A stretch of 64,000 nt of DNA from Nitzschia sp. DOCU1 (GCA_951394045.1 OX595990.1:2720549-2784548); one strand, 5' to 3'. Positions 10,918 through 21,804 are shown, counted from the stretch's first letter. Notes: generated by a model from the sequence alone, not told the origin. Program-made: numbers and translations.

Positions 10918-11352
10918 ATGACCAAGCAAGTTACTTTCGGAGAACTCACCATCCATGAGCATGCTTTGCAACTCGGAGACAACCCGGCATGCAGCTGCGG
11001 AGCTCCTCTAACCATTTCCTGGAAGGCACACTCCTCCAGCACTCGTAACCTCGACCTTTACGAATACATGCGGGGTGAACGAAGACACGGACGCAAGCAA
11101 CTTGCCATCCCTGTTCAAGAACGAGCACACATCTTGCTCGATGCTGGATACAGCCTCACTAAGATTGCCGACGCCACCATGGCCGTTGAGGAGATCAAGA
11201 AGCACCGGTACGAGTCCTTGAAGGGAAACAACCTCGAGCGATTCGGAAACATCCTGGAGAAGACTGGACGTCTTCCCGGCGGTATCATCAACGGCATGGC
11301 CAACTTGGTCCTCAAACCTGCCCGCAACACTGTGCAAGCGCGCTCCGCTTAA
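10918..11352 (+). CDS. small conserved algal protein of unknown function (LGDNPACSxGAPL motif)
   Basis: Encodes 144 aa, intronless, with a clear ATG and AT-rich flanks. I do not know its function. The N-terminal half contains LGDNPACSCGAPLTISW, a motif I recognise as recurring in small diatom and other stramenopile proteins. A charged middle (RGERRHGRKQLAIPVQER) and an Ile/Ala helix (LLDAGYSLTKIADA) follow. No signal peptide, membrane segment or cofactor site is visible. Codon use looks like that of well-expressed diatom genes (AAG, GAG, ACC and GGA favoured). Confidence 0.75.
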   Translation: MTKQVTFGELTIHEHALQLGDNPACSCGAPLTISWKAHSSSTRNLDLYEYMRGERRHGRKQLAIPVQERAHILLDAGYSLTKIADATMAVEEIKKHRYESLKGNNLERFGNILEKTGRLPGGIINGMANLVLKPARNTVQARSA

Positions 11353-11716
11353 GGTTTTTCCCTTTACCTCTCCCGGGGCTCCTGTTGTGAATTTGCTACT
11401 GCACCATTTTCTCATACACAATAGACAACTAAACCATAGACTTACATATAGAATACTATAACAACAACTCTACCTTCTGTTTGCCTTCTATCGTAATGTG
11501 CAATATGATGCTGACATGAACCTACTTTTAGTGTTCTTGGACAGTTGAGATGTGAACTGTGGCATCATCAATGAAGGGAAATGGCGGCAAGATTTGGGGT
11601 CGAACACGTCGGCCCTGCCGGGATCTATCTACCGTATTATTCATGCGAACGAGTAGGTAGCTCGTCAGCACGGCCAGAGAACTCCCAGATTATTGCGCTC
11701 TAGAATGTCTATAGAA
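11353..11716. other. convergent 3' intergenic region
   Basis: Tails of the small conserved gene and the WD40 gene. Nothing recognisable beyond A/T-rich UTR-like sequence near 11410-11470. Confidence 0.45.
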
Positions 11717-13115
11717 CTAATCAATTCTGTTGACTATCTCGGACAAACAGAGCCAACCCCCGGCCGAAGCCTTGACATTTTCATGAGGATTATCATTCTC
11801 CCAATCGTTTTCCGAAGGGAATCTCCTGGAGCCCACTGCAGTCGCAAGAAGTCGCCTCGCACCCAGCACATGCATCGAGACTCCATTCACTGCGTCTTCA
11901 AATCCCTCCAGCTTGGAAGCCAGACTCCCCGTCGAAAGATTGTACACCCTGACGCACTTGTCCAGACCCCCGATCCAAAGGGACTCCCCATTACCATCGA
12001 AGCCGAATGCCAGTCGCTGATTCGTATCGTTGCAAGTTTCATAATAAGCGACACCAGGACAAAATGAAGACGAAGATAACCGGCGAAGATCCCATTGCAG
12101 AACGGCATTCGACTTTCGGCTCGAGCTGAACAAGTATTGACTATCTGGTGAGAATTCCACTTGAGTGACGCCCCCTCGAGCTCGACTTTGGTACCATTGA
12201 ACCTTGGCAGCTGAAAAGTTGAGAATGCCTCCCTCCTCCTCGTCGTCATTGTCTACAAAGTGTTTTCGTTTCCGCGAATGCGACTTTCCGTGCCCCACGA
12301 CGCACGTCCCATCCACAACCAACTCGGAAACTGGCGTCGACTGCGCTCGTAGATCGTAGAGATAAATAGACCCTGGCGAGTAAGTCCCCACAGCAAGTAA
12401 ATTCTGCTGAACAGGAGCAACCGCTAGAGCTGAGACGAGTCCCTTTTGGCCGTCTTTGGACCGCTTTGTCTTGCCGAGCTTGAATGTCATAGTCGAATCT
12501 CTCCCCGGACGGTTCAAGTCAAATAGGTGCAACATGCGGTCCGTTCTGAAGCCTCCAGTGACGATCTGTTGCCCATTATTGGCGTAGCAGATTGTTGTAG
12601 GGGACTCCATCTCATCCAGTCGATTATAGGGACGATAAGTAGCTCGTACTTTGCCAGTGTAGGCATCATACAAATGAACGGGTTGATCTCTTTCTTGTTC
12701 AGCAAAGAATGATGCCAAGCCCATCACAAAATGAGCCGAGCACGTACTTGTACAGTACAAAACAGCATTGCACTTACCGAGCCACTCCGACAAAGCAACA
12801 AGTAGCTGGATCGCACGAGTTCATGTGAGGATACCACTGGTAGGCTCGAACAGAATCGCCTGCTGGGCAAGTCAAGGCTGGCCGCCATTCAGTTTCGTCG
12901 CCCGCCAATGGCGTATTGTAAAGCATCAATTCATGATCTTCCGCGGTCAATACACACAGACCGTCAGGTGAGAACTGACAACCTTGTGGAAACGTATCCG
13001 GAATGGCCGCATTCTTCACGATATTTCGGCTGATCTCATTTGCGAGGGACGAAGTGGGGTCCAGTTTGGCTGCGTCACTCGTTGCCTCGTTTATCTTCAC
13101 CGCATGATGCTCCAT
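11717..13115 (-). CDS. WRAP53: WD40 protein, WRAP53/TCAB1 homologue
   Basis: Two exons on the minus strand, 13115-12778 and 12689-11717, with an 88-bp intron; 436 aa. The junction was placed by phase, giving GVAR-DQPVHLYDAYTGKVRA, which matches the animal block SRENPIHIWDAFTGELRA. Other blocks shared with animal WRAP53 are FPQGCQFSPDGLCVLT, YNRLDEMESP, NRPGRD, SALAVAP, GGVTQVEFSPDSQYLFSSSRK, WDLR, TNQRLAFGFDGNGE and the C-terminal NGVSMH...LLATAVGSRRFP. In animals the protein brings telomerase and scaRNAs to Cajal bodies by binding CAB-box RNAs; that role is known for the family and only inferred here. An Asp/Glu insert (VDNDDEEEGG) sits in one blade. The acceptor AAAG is weaker than usual. 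Confidence 0.85.
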
Positions 13116-13557
13116 CCACTCGTCAGTGAATAACTTGAAATGCCAAACTCGTAGTAGAGAAATCCGATCCTGGTGATTCTCGATTTGAGGTGACTTCTAT
13201 CGAGGTGTGGGAGGCAGGATAATCATGACGTGAAAGAAACGCATCGTCACCCGACTGCACGATTTTGAAAAATGGGGGCGGTCCGTCTGTGAAGGGGGCA
13301 GGGAGAGAGGGGGTTGATCTGCCGACGACTGACTCTCGTCGCGTCGGCATCAAATCAAATCTTTTGATGCCAACCGCGCGCCGGCGCCGCCCCCGTACAT
13401 AAGTGCCTATTTATGGGAGGATTCAGTCACAATTTACATCGCCGGAGAGGCGAACCAAAAATAGGCACGATCGATCGATGAAGCTCCATCTCTCACAAAA
13501 CAAATCCCCTCACTTCTAAACTGCAGCCGCTGCCATCCCGGATAAATACAACAAAGC
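13116..13557. other. divergent promoter region
   Basis: Between the WD40 gene and the Ser-rich gene. It has a GC-rich block at about 13372-13394 followed by a TATTTATGGG stretch near 13408, about 150 bp upstream of the Ser-rich ATG. No gene seen. Confidence 0.45.
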
Positions 13558-14268
13558 ATGAAGACGTCTCCCTTTGTTGCGTTTACCGCCTCCTGTCTGT
13601 TGGCACTTGTTTTCGTGGTCGAAAACGTTGATGCCCGAACCTATGTCCGGGGCCTCCATCGAGAACACCAACACCATGACGATAACGCCCACCGAAACCA
13701 GGGGGGTCGTTCTTCGAAAGAACACTCTCGCAATCATCATAATACCAGAGGAGATATTATCAGCAGGAATGAGGACCTTCCTGCTGATCTAGATCTCCCC
13801 CCACTCCCACCCCCACACCACCTGCCTTGGCAGGCGGGCATTCCGAAAGGGTCTTCCTCCAGCAGCAGCTCGTCGAGTGATAGTAGCTCCTCTTCCTCCT
13901 CCAGCAGCAGCAGCTCGTCGAGTGACAGTTCCTCGTCCTCAAGCAGCAGCTCCTCAAGTGACAGCTCCTCCTCTAGCTCGGACGATTTGGAAATTCCAGA
14001 GGAGAAGGTGTTAGTCGAACAGTCGGCTGAAGCTTCCAATCCGGAGAAGAAGGGTGACGATTCTTCGTCTTCCAGTAGCAGCAGCAGTGATGGCACATCC
14101 TCGTCTTCTTCCGGCGAAAGCGACAACAATGATTCTTCTACCTCAGAAGACTGGGAAGTTCCCGACCAAGTAGAGGCATCCGACGTTGAGAAGGCTGATG
14201 AAGATATCATTGAACTGCAGTTGGAGAAGCTTGTCTCGGCTGCCCGAAAGGAAGAAGAAAATGTCTAA
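13558..14268 (+). CDS. secreted Ser/Asp-rich acidic protein (silacidin-like composition)
   Basis: Encodes 236 aa. Residues 1-26 form a signal peptide (hydrophobic core CLLALVFVV, probable cleavage after NVDA). A His/Arg-rich stretch (REHQHHDDNAHR) and a Pro segment follow. Residues 99-142 are almost pure Ser with single Asp residues at intervals, and a second Ser run lies in the acidic C-terminal half. Serine is written with mixed codons (AGC, TCC, TCG, AGT), so the run is selected protein sequence rather than a simple microsatellite. Secreted Ser/Asp/Glu-rich phosphoproteins of this composition include silacidins and other diatom wall proteins; that is an analogy of composition, not proven homology. 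The complementary strand is also open here, which is a by-product of the repeats. Confidence 0.8.
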   Translation: MKTSPFVAFTASCLLALVFVVENVDARTYVRGLHREHQHHDDNAHRNQGGRSSKEHSRNHHNTRGDIISRNEDLPADLDLPPLPPPHHLPWQAGIPKGSSSSSSSSSDSSSSSSSSSSSSSSDSSSSSSSSSSSDSSSSSSDDLEIPEEKVLVEQSAEASNPEKKGDDSSSSSSSSSDGTSSSSSGESDNNDSSTSEDWEVPDQVEASDVEKADEDIIELQLEKLVSAARKEEENV

Positions 14269-14630
14269 GAATCTGCGCTAGGTTTACATAGGAAAGAATA
14301 AATCAGAAATGATTAGGCCAATTCATGTAATCAAAATCTTCTTTTTCGGGACTGTTACGTTGCCACCTCTGTTAAGGTTTATGCTACTGGAAGAAATCAT
14401 CGACCAAAGGCCGCAGTTACCGCAAGTTTGCCAGTGTATCTCATATTGGACGCAAGCACCTAACGAAGAGGCTTACAAGTAGAGACCGGCCGGTGGGGTA
14501 TCCCCAAAATAGCTTCCATACCCGGTAGAGCAGCTTCGTACGCGCAAATTCTTCCAGCCCAGGTTGCCGTTCTTCTTTGGGCCTCGTGCAGAGATTCACG
14601 CTCCGAAAAGAGTGGGGGGTTCCCTTCCTA
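14269..14630. other. convergent 3' intergenic region
   Basis: Between the Ser-rich gene and the membrane protein gene. Nothing recognisable. Confidence 0.4.
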
Positions 14631-15320
14631 TTAGGACGTTATAGAAAGCTCTGTTCCTTCTGTTTCAGCGTCGCCGTCAAGAATATAGTGGGTATTTTCT
14701 TCATTGTTGGGCAATGGTTGTTTCCATGCTGTTATCGCGAGTTTCTGAAAAGTGCCAGGGGAAACGTCTTCAATCGACACCGGCCCGTCCGCTAAGCCCC
14801 CTCTCACAACCAGAAATCGTCTCCCGGGTTTCAACCGATTCGTCTTGCACATGAATTTATCTGGATGCTTCTTGAGAAGCAATTCCGTAACGACTTGTGC
14901 TCGCGATGCCATTATGCCACCAGCTGCCAACGCCGCCGAATCAATCACAACCCCGTTCACCACCATGCCACTCACAAGTGGAGCCAGAGCCACTGAGGGT
15001 CCCACCAACATACCAGCGCTGATGGCAGTTGCAAAACATCCTACTACGAATGCGGCCGGAATCGCCGAAACCTTAACCAAATTTTTCGTACTCTCTCTCT
15101 TGGTAGGCAAAGACTTTTCATCGCCTATCAAAGCATGGACCATGTAAGGAAGAAATAGGCCACCACCGGTCTCCTTCCGTGTCATGCTCACTGCCTCTCC
15201 AGGCCGGAGCACCTGTCGGTTATAAAGTGTTCCTCGCTCTTGGAAAACGACAATTGTGTGCTTTGTAGCATTGACGATGGTGGGGCTGTGAGCAGGGTAG
15301 AAATCAGCGGGCGGTGCCAT
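14631..15320 (-). CDS. conserved membrane protein of unknown function
   Basis: Encodes 229 aa, intronless. An N-terminal globular part (TIVVFQERGTLYNRQVLRPGEAVSMTR) is followed by LFLPYMVHALIGDEKSLPT. Two or three Gly/Ala/Val-rich hydrophobic segments come next (VSAIPAAFVVGCFATAISAGMLVG; ALAPLVSGMVVNGVVIDSAALAAG). The C-terminal domain begins with a KTNRLKPGRRFLVVRGGL motif. I recall similar proteins in many stramenopiles but no assigned function. The glycine- and alanine-rich hydrophobic pair suggests a helical hairpin inserted in a membrane. No targeting peptide is visible. Confidence 0.75.
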   Translation of the reverse strand: MAPPADFYPAHSPTIVNATKHTIVVFQERGTLYNRQVLRPGEAVSMTRKETGGGLFLPYMVHALIGDEKSLPTKRESTKNLVKVSAIPAAFVVGCFATAISAGMLVGPSVALAPLVSGMVVNGVVIDSAALAAGGIMASRAQVVTELLLKKHPDKFMCKTNRLKPGRRFLVVRGGLADGPVSIEDVSPGTFQKLAITAWKQPLPNNEENTHYILDGDAETEGTELSITS

Positions 15321-16751
15321 TCCTAAACAACTTGATCCTGGATGGTCACTTCGAATTATAATGTAATAGCCCGAGATAGACGCGTGACGGCCAAGAGCTA
15401 CTCCTCAATTATTTCAATAGACCTTGAGTAAGAAAGGAGTAGAAGAACGATTTGATCCTTCCGATGGCAGTCCTGTGCGGAAGCAGATTTTCGCAACGGT
15501 CGAACGCTGTGTTCCTATGGATATGTCGGGATCGGGTAGAAAGGGGCGCGCCATAACGTCATCCAACGGATGCATCATGAGTACATATTGGCGGGCCAGT
15601 TCATACCCACATACCCACATTTAGTACGATACACCAATCGCTCTATTACGAGTCGGCGCGCCACAAAAGTGTTGGTCCCGAGCGAGCGCTCCGCGTGCGA
15701 ACCATTTTACTGATATGCCTCAGTGAGGGTGTGTTCTGTACTCGTCTAATCCAGAGGGGCCAGCAGCATGAAGCCCCTTCATTTTTCCGAACAGCGTCAA
15801 TTATAGCCCTATTCATCCTCACCATTTCCAATTCAAGTGGCCGCTTCGCCAGGGGCCGCAACTTTTAGAAAATTCCGATTACGCTTCTTCTCAATCGAAT
15901 GCTGGCATAAATGTTCCATCGGAATCCAGGGCGCTTTGTACTGGTACACATTTTCATTACTGGACACAGAAAACTGGTAGGTAGGAACCCTTGCGTGTCT
16001 GTCCTACATGGCGAAATCGTACAGTTTGCTGTACTGCAGAGGGCTTCTTTACGTTACACTGTAAAAGTAAATATTCGAAGCGAGGGAACAGTAGTTCTTC
16101 CGATTGATGTCGGTTTCGATTTGGATGCGTCAGCGCGGGTTCACGAGAAGCGACTTTGGAGGTTAAATACGATTTCAGGCACATTTCTAACTTCACGGAA
16201 TGACAGAAGTCGAAGCATTTCATTAACATTTAACCCTGCACAGCATTCTCCTTCAAGCAGAAAGTGGAATCCATTGAGAAATGTACATGGTGGAGATAGT
16301 CCGGAGGCTTTTCACGACCTCGTTACCGTTTTGTCTAAGGTGCTGGGTTCCTCCGTGATGGGGTCTCTTCATTATGTGTGTATGAAGATTCGATGCAAAA
16401 ATGGCGGCTGGTGAGCGGCACCACCAAACGTTAAATCGGATAGAATCACGGTCTTCGCAACAACACTTATGGATTTCCCATGAGTCACCAACTCACGTTT
16501 CCAGAACCCCGCAATTCATGATTATCGCGACCACGAAACTTTGCACTCTGGTGCTTATTGCTGTCTATTAAAAAAAAGTGAGATCGAGTGCGCAACAAAA
16601 ACTGCTTCCAGCAAAAGTTAAAGTCCCCACTACCTACAGGTTGCCTCGAAATTGTTGTCAAAAGTTTGATTTTCGTGTTGTGATACGCTCAACAACCTTC
16701 AAATGGATTGATACTACGGTGCACCCTTTCTTATCTTTGTGCCTCCTCGAA
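15321..16751. other. long divergent intergenic region
   Basis: About 1.4 kb between the membrane protein gene (minus) and the HSF gene (plus). An open frame at 15911-16414 has no recognisable domain. The frame of the HSF gene stays open upstream to 16578, so a longer N terminus cannot be excluded. Confidence 0.4.
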
Positions 16752-19700
16752 ATGGATCGCCACCAGAGTGCTACTAATAACGACGACATTGCCGTCTTAC
16801 TCTTGGGATTATTGAATGGCGATCCTAGAGTTGCTCAATCCATCAGGCAAGCTCTACAGGCAATGCCAAACAGCGATCGCGATATCATTCGCATCACCAG
16901 TCTTCTTCATCAACGAGAATTCCTTGCGACTCAGCCTCATCTTATCCAAGCCATTCTGAATAGTTCAATAGGAGCGACGACCGCCGGCGGGCGAGGACGA
17001 GGAGATGCTGCAACATCAGGAGGAGTTTTGCCCTCGTCTCAAGGGAGTACGACCAACAGTACTGGTACTGGCCTCTATGCGCAACCTCTTGCTCGTGCTG
17101 CTCTAGTATCACAGCAGCAGCAGGACTTAAGGGCCAGTCGTACTAGTAGCACCAGTACTACCACATTGAGAGACTTGATCTTGAGTATTTCTCATGCGCA
17201 ACCTTCAGCTGACAGTGGTAGCACTAGTAGTACAGTGCCAGTCCTGCAAAGGCCGCTATCTCCACCACCGAAGACGGCTGAACAAGCTGGACAAGATTCA
17301 GCAGAAGTACTAGAACAAGCAAGAGGAGTAATGAGTGGTGGTGCTGGGGCGAGGACCACCACTGCTAGTCACCAGGAACATGACCGCGCCGTTAGTAGTT
17401 CTTCTCAGCAGCAACAAGAAGAACCATCGTCATTAACAAGCGCCCGGAGATGTAGCGAGGATGATGATGGACATGCTGGAGGGTCCTTGGGTGAACAGCA
17501 ATCACAAGCGACAGGAGAAGGCGGCCGAGGAACAAGACGAGCTCTCTTTCCCTTTATCCTTCACGATCTTTTGAGTGATCTCGAGAAGGCAGACCAAACG
17601 TCAATCGCTTCGTGGAACGAGCGCGGCGATGCCTTTCAAATACACAGGGAAGAGATATTTGCAGAAAGACTGATACGTTTGTACTTTCAGCTTGATACGA
17701 TGCAAGAATTTCGTTCTACACTCAGGACTTGGGGGTTTCAGGCTATCACCGAGGATGACCACGGTCGCGGCACCACGTATATGCACCCGGACTTCATAAA
17801 GCATAGTCCAGGTCTACAAACTCTCGTGAGGATGCAACAGACATCACCACTTCTGACAAGAACATCGTTAACGGCGGCAGCCGTGAGAGGAGGAGGAACG
17901 GGAGCGTTCGTGTTGCGGGAGGATGGACTTCGGAAGCGCAGAGGACGAGATATGGTTGTGGCGATCGATCGCAACCAGCTCCTTGTAGACGAAGAAAGAA
18001 GAGCGGTTGAATCTAGTGGTGTGTCGCGAGAGGATGAGTTCTTGAATGCATCATCTTATTCAGATCGTCCACCAACACAGAACGCGAGGCTCCTGGACGA
18101 GGGTGCGGATGAAGGTATGTATCGTCGTGGTGCTGAGTCTAAGAAGAGCGTCGTTTCTATACTCATTTCTCCCCGTGCTACAGCGATAGGGATAATATTC
18201 GACAACGACCAAAGAACAACAAGAAAACGGCGCGCCAAGGACAGCAGTGAGGGCCGTCGTGAGATCGTTCAAGAAGTTGGCAAGAAAGACCTTGGACATC
18301 GAGATAAGCGGCGTGGTGCTGAAAATGATACACCTATGACGAAGAAGAACTTGACCGAAGCTGGAGTCACGATGGCCCCCTCCTCGTCACCTGCGCTCCT
18401 TAAAGGAACGCGTGAGATCAGGGCCCTAACCGACTGGGATTTTAAAGGATTCCGCATCAACAAGGCTCATGATGTTTACGACGTCTCCGGGCTTATGTTC
18501 CCTTGGCAACTGCATCAAATGCTGGATGACGACATGCAAGACGATGGAGGGAATGCGATCGCGTGGAACAGTGACGGTGCTTCTTTCAGTGTCTTCAACC
18601 AGGATGTCTTGGTATCCCGCCTTCTGCCCAAGTACTTTGGAAAGTCGATACCCTGGGGCGAATTCACCGCCGAACTATCACATTGGGGATTCGTTTGCTT
18701 CACTTCGGGTCCCCAAAAGGGCGCATTTATACATCGGCTGCTCTTGAGAGGCAAACCTGCTCTTTGCAAGCAAATGAGATACAAGGGAAAGACTGTAAGT
18801 TTGCTGAACGATTCTGGTACATGCGCAGCGTTCGATTCTGTCCTCACCTCATCGCTTGCTCCCAGGTTGCGGAGTTGATGAACAAGAACCAGGCTGCTTT
18901 TCTTCTTCGACTCCATTACACTCTTTCTCGGACGAAGTATGGGGAAGCTCCAGCCTACTGGGAAACCGACGGCAAGTCATTCCAAGTGCCAGATGCGGCA
19001 GTCTTCCTCAGTGACGTTTTCTCCATCTATTATGATTCCTTGACTTATCCGGTGTTTGAACAGAGACTTCGAGCTTGGGGTTTCGTCAAGCGGCCGACCA
19101 ACGTTAATCTTGGTGCTTCCTCTGTCACGAATGTTACGTACTCCCACCCATTTTTTGTTAGGGATGAGAAACCGGTCGTCCATAGAATTCATTCCGAGAT
19201 GCAGGTAAAGTTTGAAAGGGTGCTTCTATCTTGCGGATTTCCTCCCCTTGAACCGAGAAGGCTGAGTGTTAGAGTCTTGCTACTCTGAGCATTGCCACTA
19301 TTGATCGCCGCCACTGTTTCTCACTTCTTTTGGTGACATTTGTTTGTCTTTTCCTCCTTTCGCTTGACTCCTTGTTTTCGTAACTTTCGATACTTTGCTA
19401 TTTGGTGTTACGACGATTCTGATCGGACGCCACTTACTTCGCGTCAATTCTTCAGGGTCAATCCATAAACCCGGAGCATTCGTTCTTGATTCGGCTTCGG
19501 ATACTATTAGATGATGCGGAACGGCACGGGCACGGGACGATCATCAGCTGGCTTCCGCATGGAAAAAGTTTTATGATTCACGATCGTGCCTTCTTTACCG
19601 CCAAGATCCTACCCCACTTTTTCAAAACCAAGTTAACTAGTTTCCGGCAAACGTTAAGGAGCTACGGCTTTGCCCAAATGGGAGGTCGTGGTTGGGATTC

Positions 19701-20049
19701 GGGATCCTATTATCATAGCAAGTTCCGGAAGGACGATCCTTCCCTCTGTCTTGGCCTCTCGCAAGACGAAATGAAACGAGCCATGCCGGAATGGATTTCT
19801 CATGAACACGAACCGAATTTCTATGATGAAATCATCGAGGTATCTGTGGAGGCTCCCGCTTCAGTTTCAACAACACCAGCGCCACCAGAAGAAACGGCAA
19901 TTTTGTTAGGTCGTGCTTTTGTTGACGACCATGCTGTCACGCCTGCTAGTAACACTACCATTGCCGCTACTGCGGGGGCAATGGCGGCCAGGGGGGATGG
20001 TGACAACGAGGATAATAGGAAGCCACCCGCCGCTTCCTCTTGCTCGTAG
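16752..20049 (+). CDS. protein with four HSF-type DNA-binding domains
   Basis: Three exons, 16752-18794, 18866-19204 and 19456-20049, joined in phase 0; 991 aa. The ATG at 16752 was chosen as the last one before conserved sequence. The order is a Ser/Thr/Gln-rich disordered N terminus (to ~260), HSF domain 1 (~263-361; FPFILHDLL...WGFQAI), a basic linker with RKRRAK, domain 2 (~580-676; FPWQLHQML...HWGFVCF), domain 3 (~689-790; FLLRLHYTL...AWGFVKR) and domain 4 (~802-895; FLIRLRILL...SYGFAQM), then an acidic tail. All four retain the winged-helix pattern, but none has the Arg of the canonical recognition helix (FVRQLNxYGF); the aligned residues are Ser, Ala, Gln and Gln. If intron 1 is retained, the frame stops at 18878 after domain 2. 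Domain 4 has no ATG of its own before its first helix. Confidence 0.78.
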
Positions 20050-20856
20050 CGGCCACCCTCCTTGCTGCCTCTACAACAGCTGGGTCACTACCACAAGTAG
20101 TAGCACTTCTTCGAGAACTACTACTAGCTACTTCTAGAGAAAGAACAACTAGTATGTATCGACACTTTCAGATGTGATGTTCCCTTCTGGAACAATCTCT
20201 TCTTCGTTGTGCAAGGTGCTTATGAGCTCTTCGATTTGGTTTAGAGGTGTATGCTATGTTGGTGTTGCATCTACATATGATACCTCAATAACTCGAAGAC
20301 GTCAGCGCTCATCTTTTGTCGGATGGATGTTTTGAAAAGAAGGTGCAGCATGTGGCTTCTGTATGCCTTAACACCGCTGTGTTCGGTACACATGTTTCTA
20401 GGTTGCCTGGCACGCTCAAGGAGCAGGCCATGCTCGATACGGAAAGCCAATCATCCTTCGGGAAACCAAACTTCGGGGAGCGAGGCGACATGCGATTGGT
20501 CAACCTCAGATGACTTTCTTTCCGTCGGAAAGAGGAATTTGGAACAAGACCACGTAATCACATCCCATACCTACCAGATACGAATCATACTCCGCCGTGT
20601 TTCGCTCGTGGAGAGAGGAAGAATCCTTGCCGATGTGGCGGCCGACGCCATTTTTGTTGTGCAAAAACCGCGCCGAATCATTGACACAAGCATCTGCTCG
20701 CCGCATACCCGGTAATACTGCAGCAGGTCACACCATATCTTGAAGGAGGAATCTCGTCCTCGGCAGCTTCCGGCTCCTGACGCTTCATTCGTCTAGAGAA
20801 GACCCACATCGAAATCCATACATTTGTTCTTCCTTGACCTTCTGCAACAGACGACG
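20050..20856. other. intergenic region
   Basis: 3' UTR of the HSF gene and promoter of the next gene. Small open frames overlap on both strands near 20309-20715 with no domain. Confidence 0.4.
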
Positions 20857-21804
20857 ATGAAGCCTCGATTGACCTTCATTCCATTCTTGATTGTTGTTAC
20901 CTTGGTGTGGGCCTCCGACGCCTACGCCACTTCGGGCAATGTTGCCAGCCGAGGAAATAAGATCCAGTCCAGTCGACAACGACGAAGCATCATTCCGAGG
21001 GCTGCCGATACTCTGGGCGCCTACGATCTTCGAAAGTACAGCCCCCCTGTTCCCGTGGAGTCCATCAGCGAACCTGCTTTTGCGAGCAATGTAGCCTTGC
21101 CGAGAACTTCGGCCAAGAAGATTGGTACCATCGCCGCCTCGTTGACGGTTTTTGTTCTGATGGCATCCACTGCTTCTCGTCAGCTCATTGCAGACTACTT
21201 GTTGAGTCTTTTGGCAAGCTACAAGATGACAATGGTCCGACATCCGCTGGAGACTAAAGTGGCTACTGGAGCCGTTCTTGCGGTTCTAGGAGATGCTCTC
21301 GCCCAGTCCAGGGAGGTGGGACAAGCGTACAGTCCTCAACGGGCTGCCTCGTTTGCTGCCTTTGATGGTTCCTATCGGTTCTTTCAGCACAACGCTTTTC
21401 CGTTCATCATTTCGATTTGCCGAGGCAAAGTTCTAGGTGGCCTTCTGTCAATGTTGCCCGGCGTCGTCATCGGAAGCAATCTCCGGCTAGGTCTGGCGGC
21501 CCTCGAACGCACTCTGGTGTACCAGCTCTTGGTGATTCCCTTGTTCTACTATCCCATTTTCTTTTCCTTTACGGGTTATCTTCAGGGCCTGAAGCCCCAA
21601 CAAATTTTGGAACGAGCCAAGAAAAGCTTCCTTCCCTGCTGGAAACGAAATCTCATGTTTTGGATTCCGACACAAATGGTTATGTTTGGATTGATTGATG
21701 AAAAGTGGCAGATCCCCTTTGCCTGTGTCATGGGAATGATGTGGTCGACCATTTTGAGTGTCACTGCCGGAAATGCCAACAAAGCATCTTCCAACAAGGC
21801 GTAA
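20857..21804 (+). CDS. Mpv17/PMP22-family membrane protein
   Basis: Encodes 315 aa from the ATG at 20857. A signal peptide (LTFIPFLIVVTLVWASDAYA) is followed by a ~60-residue variable region, then the Mpv17/PMP22 domain: HPLETKVATGAVLAVLGDALAQ, RAASFAAFDGSYRFF, and the C-terminal signature KRNLMFWIPTQMVMFGLI...W...LS. Four membrane helices are expected. Family members form small-solute pores or channels in mitochondrial, peroxisomal or plastid membranes. The cleavage region (DAYA-TS) lacks the Phe normally needed for diatom plastid import, so ER, peroxisome or an outer plastid membrane is possible. It is paralogous to the protein at 26644 and convergent with the AsnB fusion gene. Confidence 0.85.
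   Translation: MKPRLTFIPFLIVVTLVWASDAYATSGNVASRGNKIQSSRQRRSIIPRAADTLGAYDLRKYSPPVPVESISEPAFASNVALPRTSAKKIGTIAASLTVFVLMASTASRQLIADYLLSLLASYKMTMVRHPLETKVATGAVLAVLGDALAQSREVGQAYSPQRAASFAAFDGSYRFFQHNAFPFIISICRGKVLGGLLSMLPGVVIGSNLRLGLAALERTLVYQLLVIPLFYYPIFFSFTGYLQGLKPQQILERAKKSFLPCWKRNLMFWIPTQMVMFGLIDEKWQIPFACVMGMMWSTILSVTAGNANKASSNKA

Noticed and set aside
13737..14210. Minus-strand open frame rich in Leu/Glu opposite the Ser-rich gene
   Set aside because: It is the complement of Ser codon runs. The plus frame has the signal peptide.
15911..16414. Open frame of 167 codons between the membrane protein and HSF genes
   Set aside because: No recognisable domain, mixed composition, no promoter or splice context; treated as chance.
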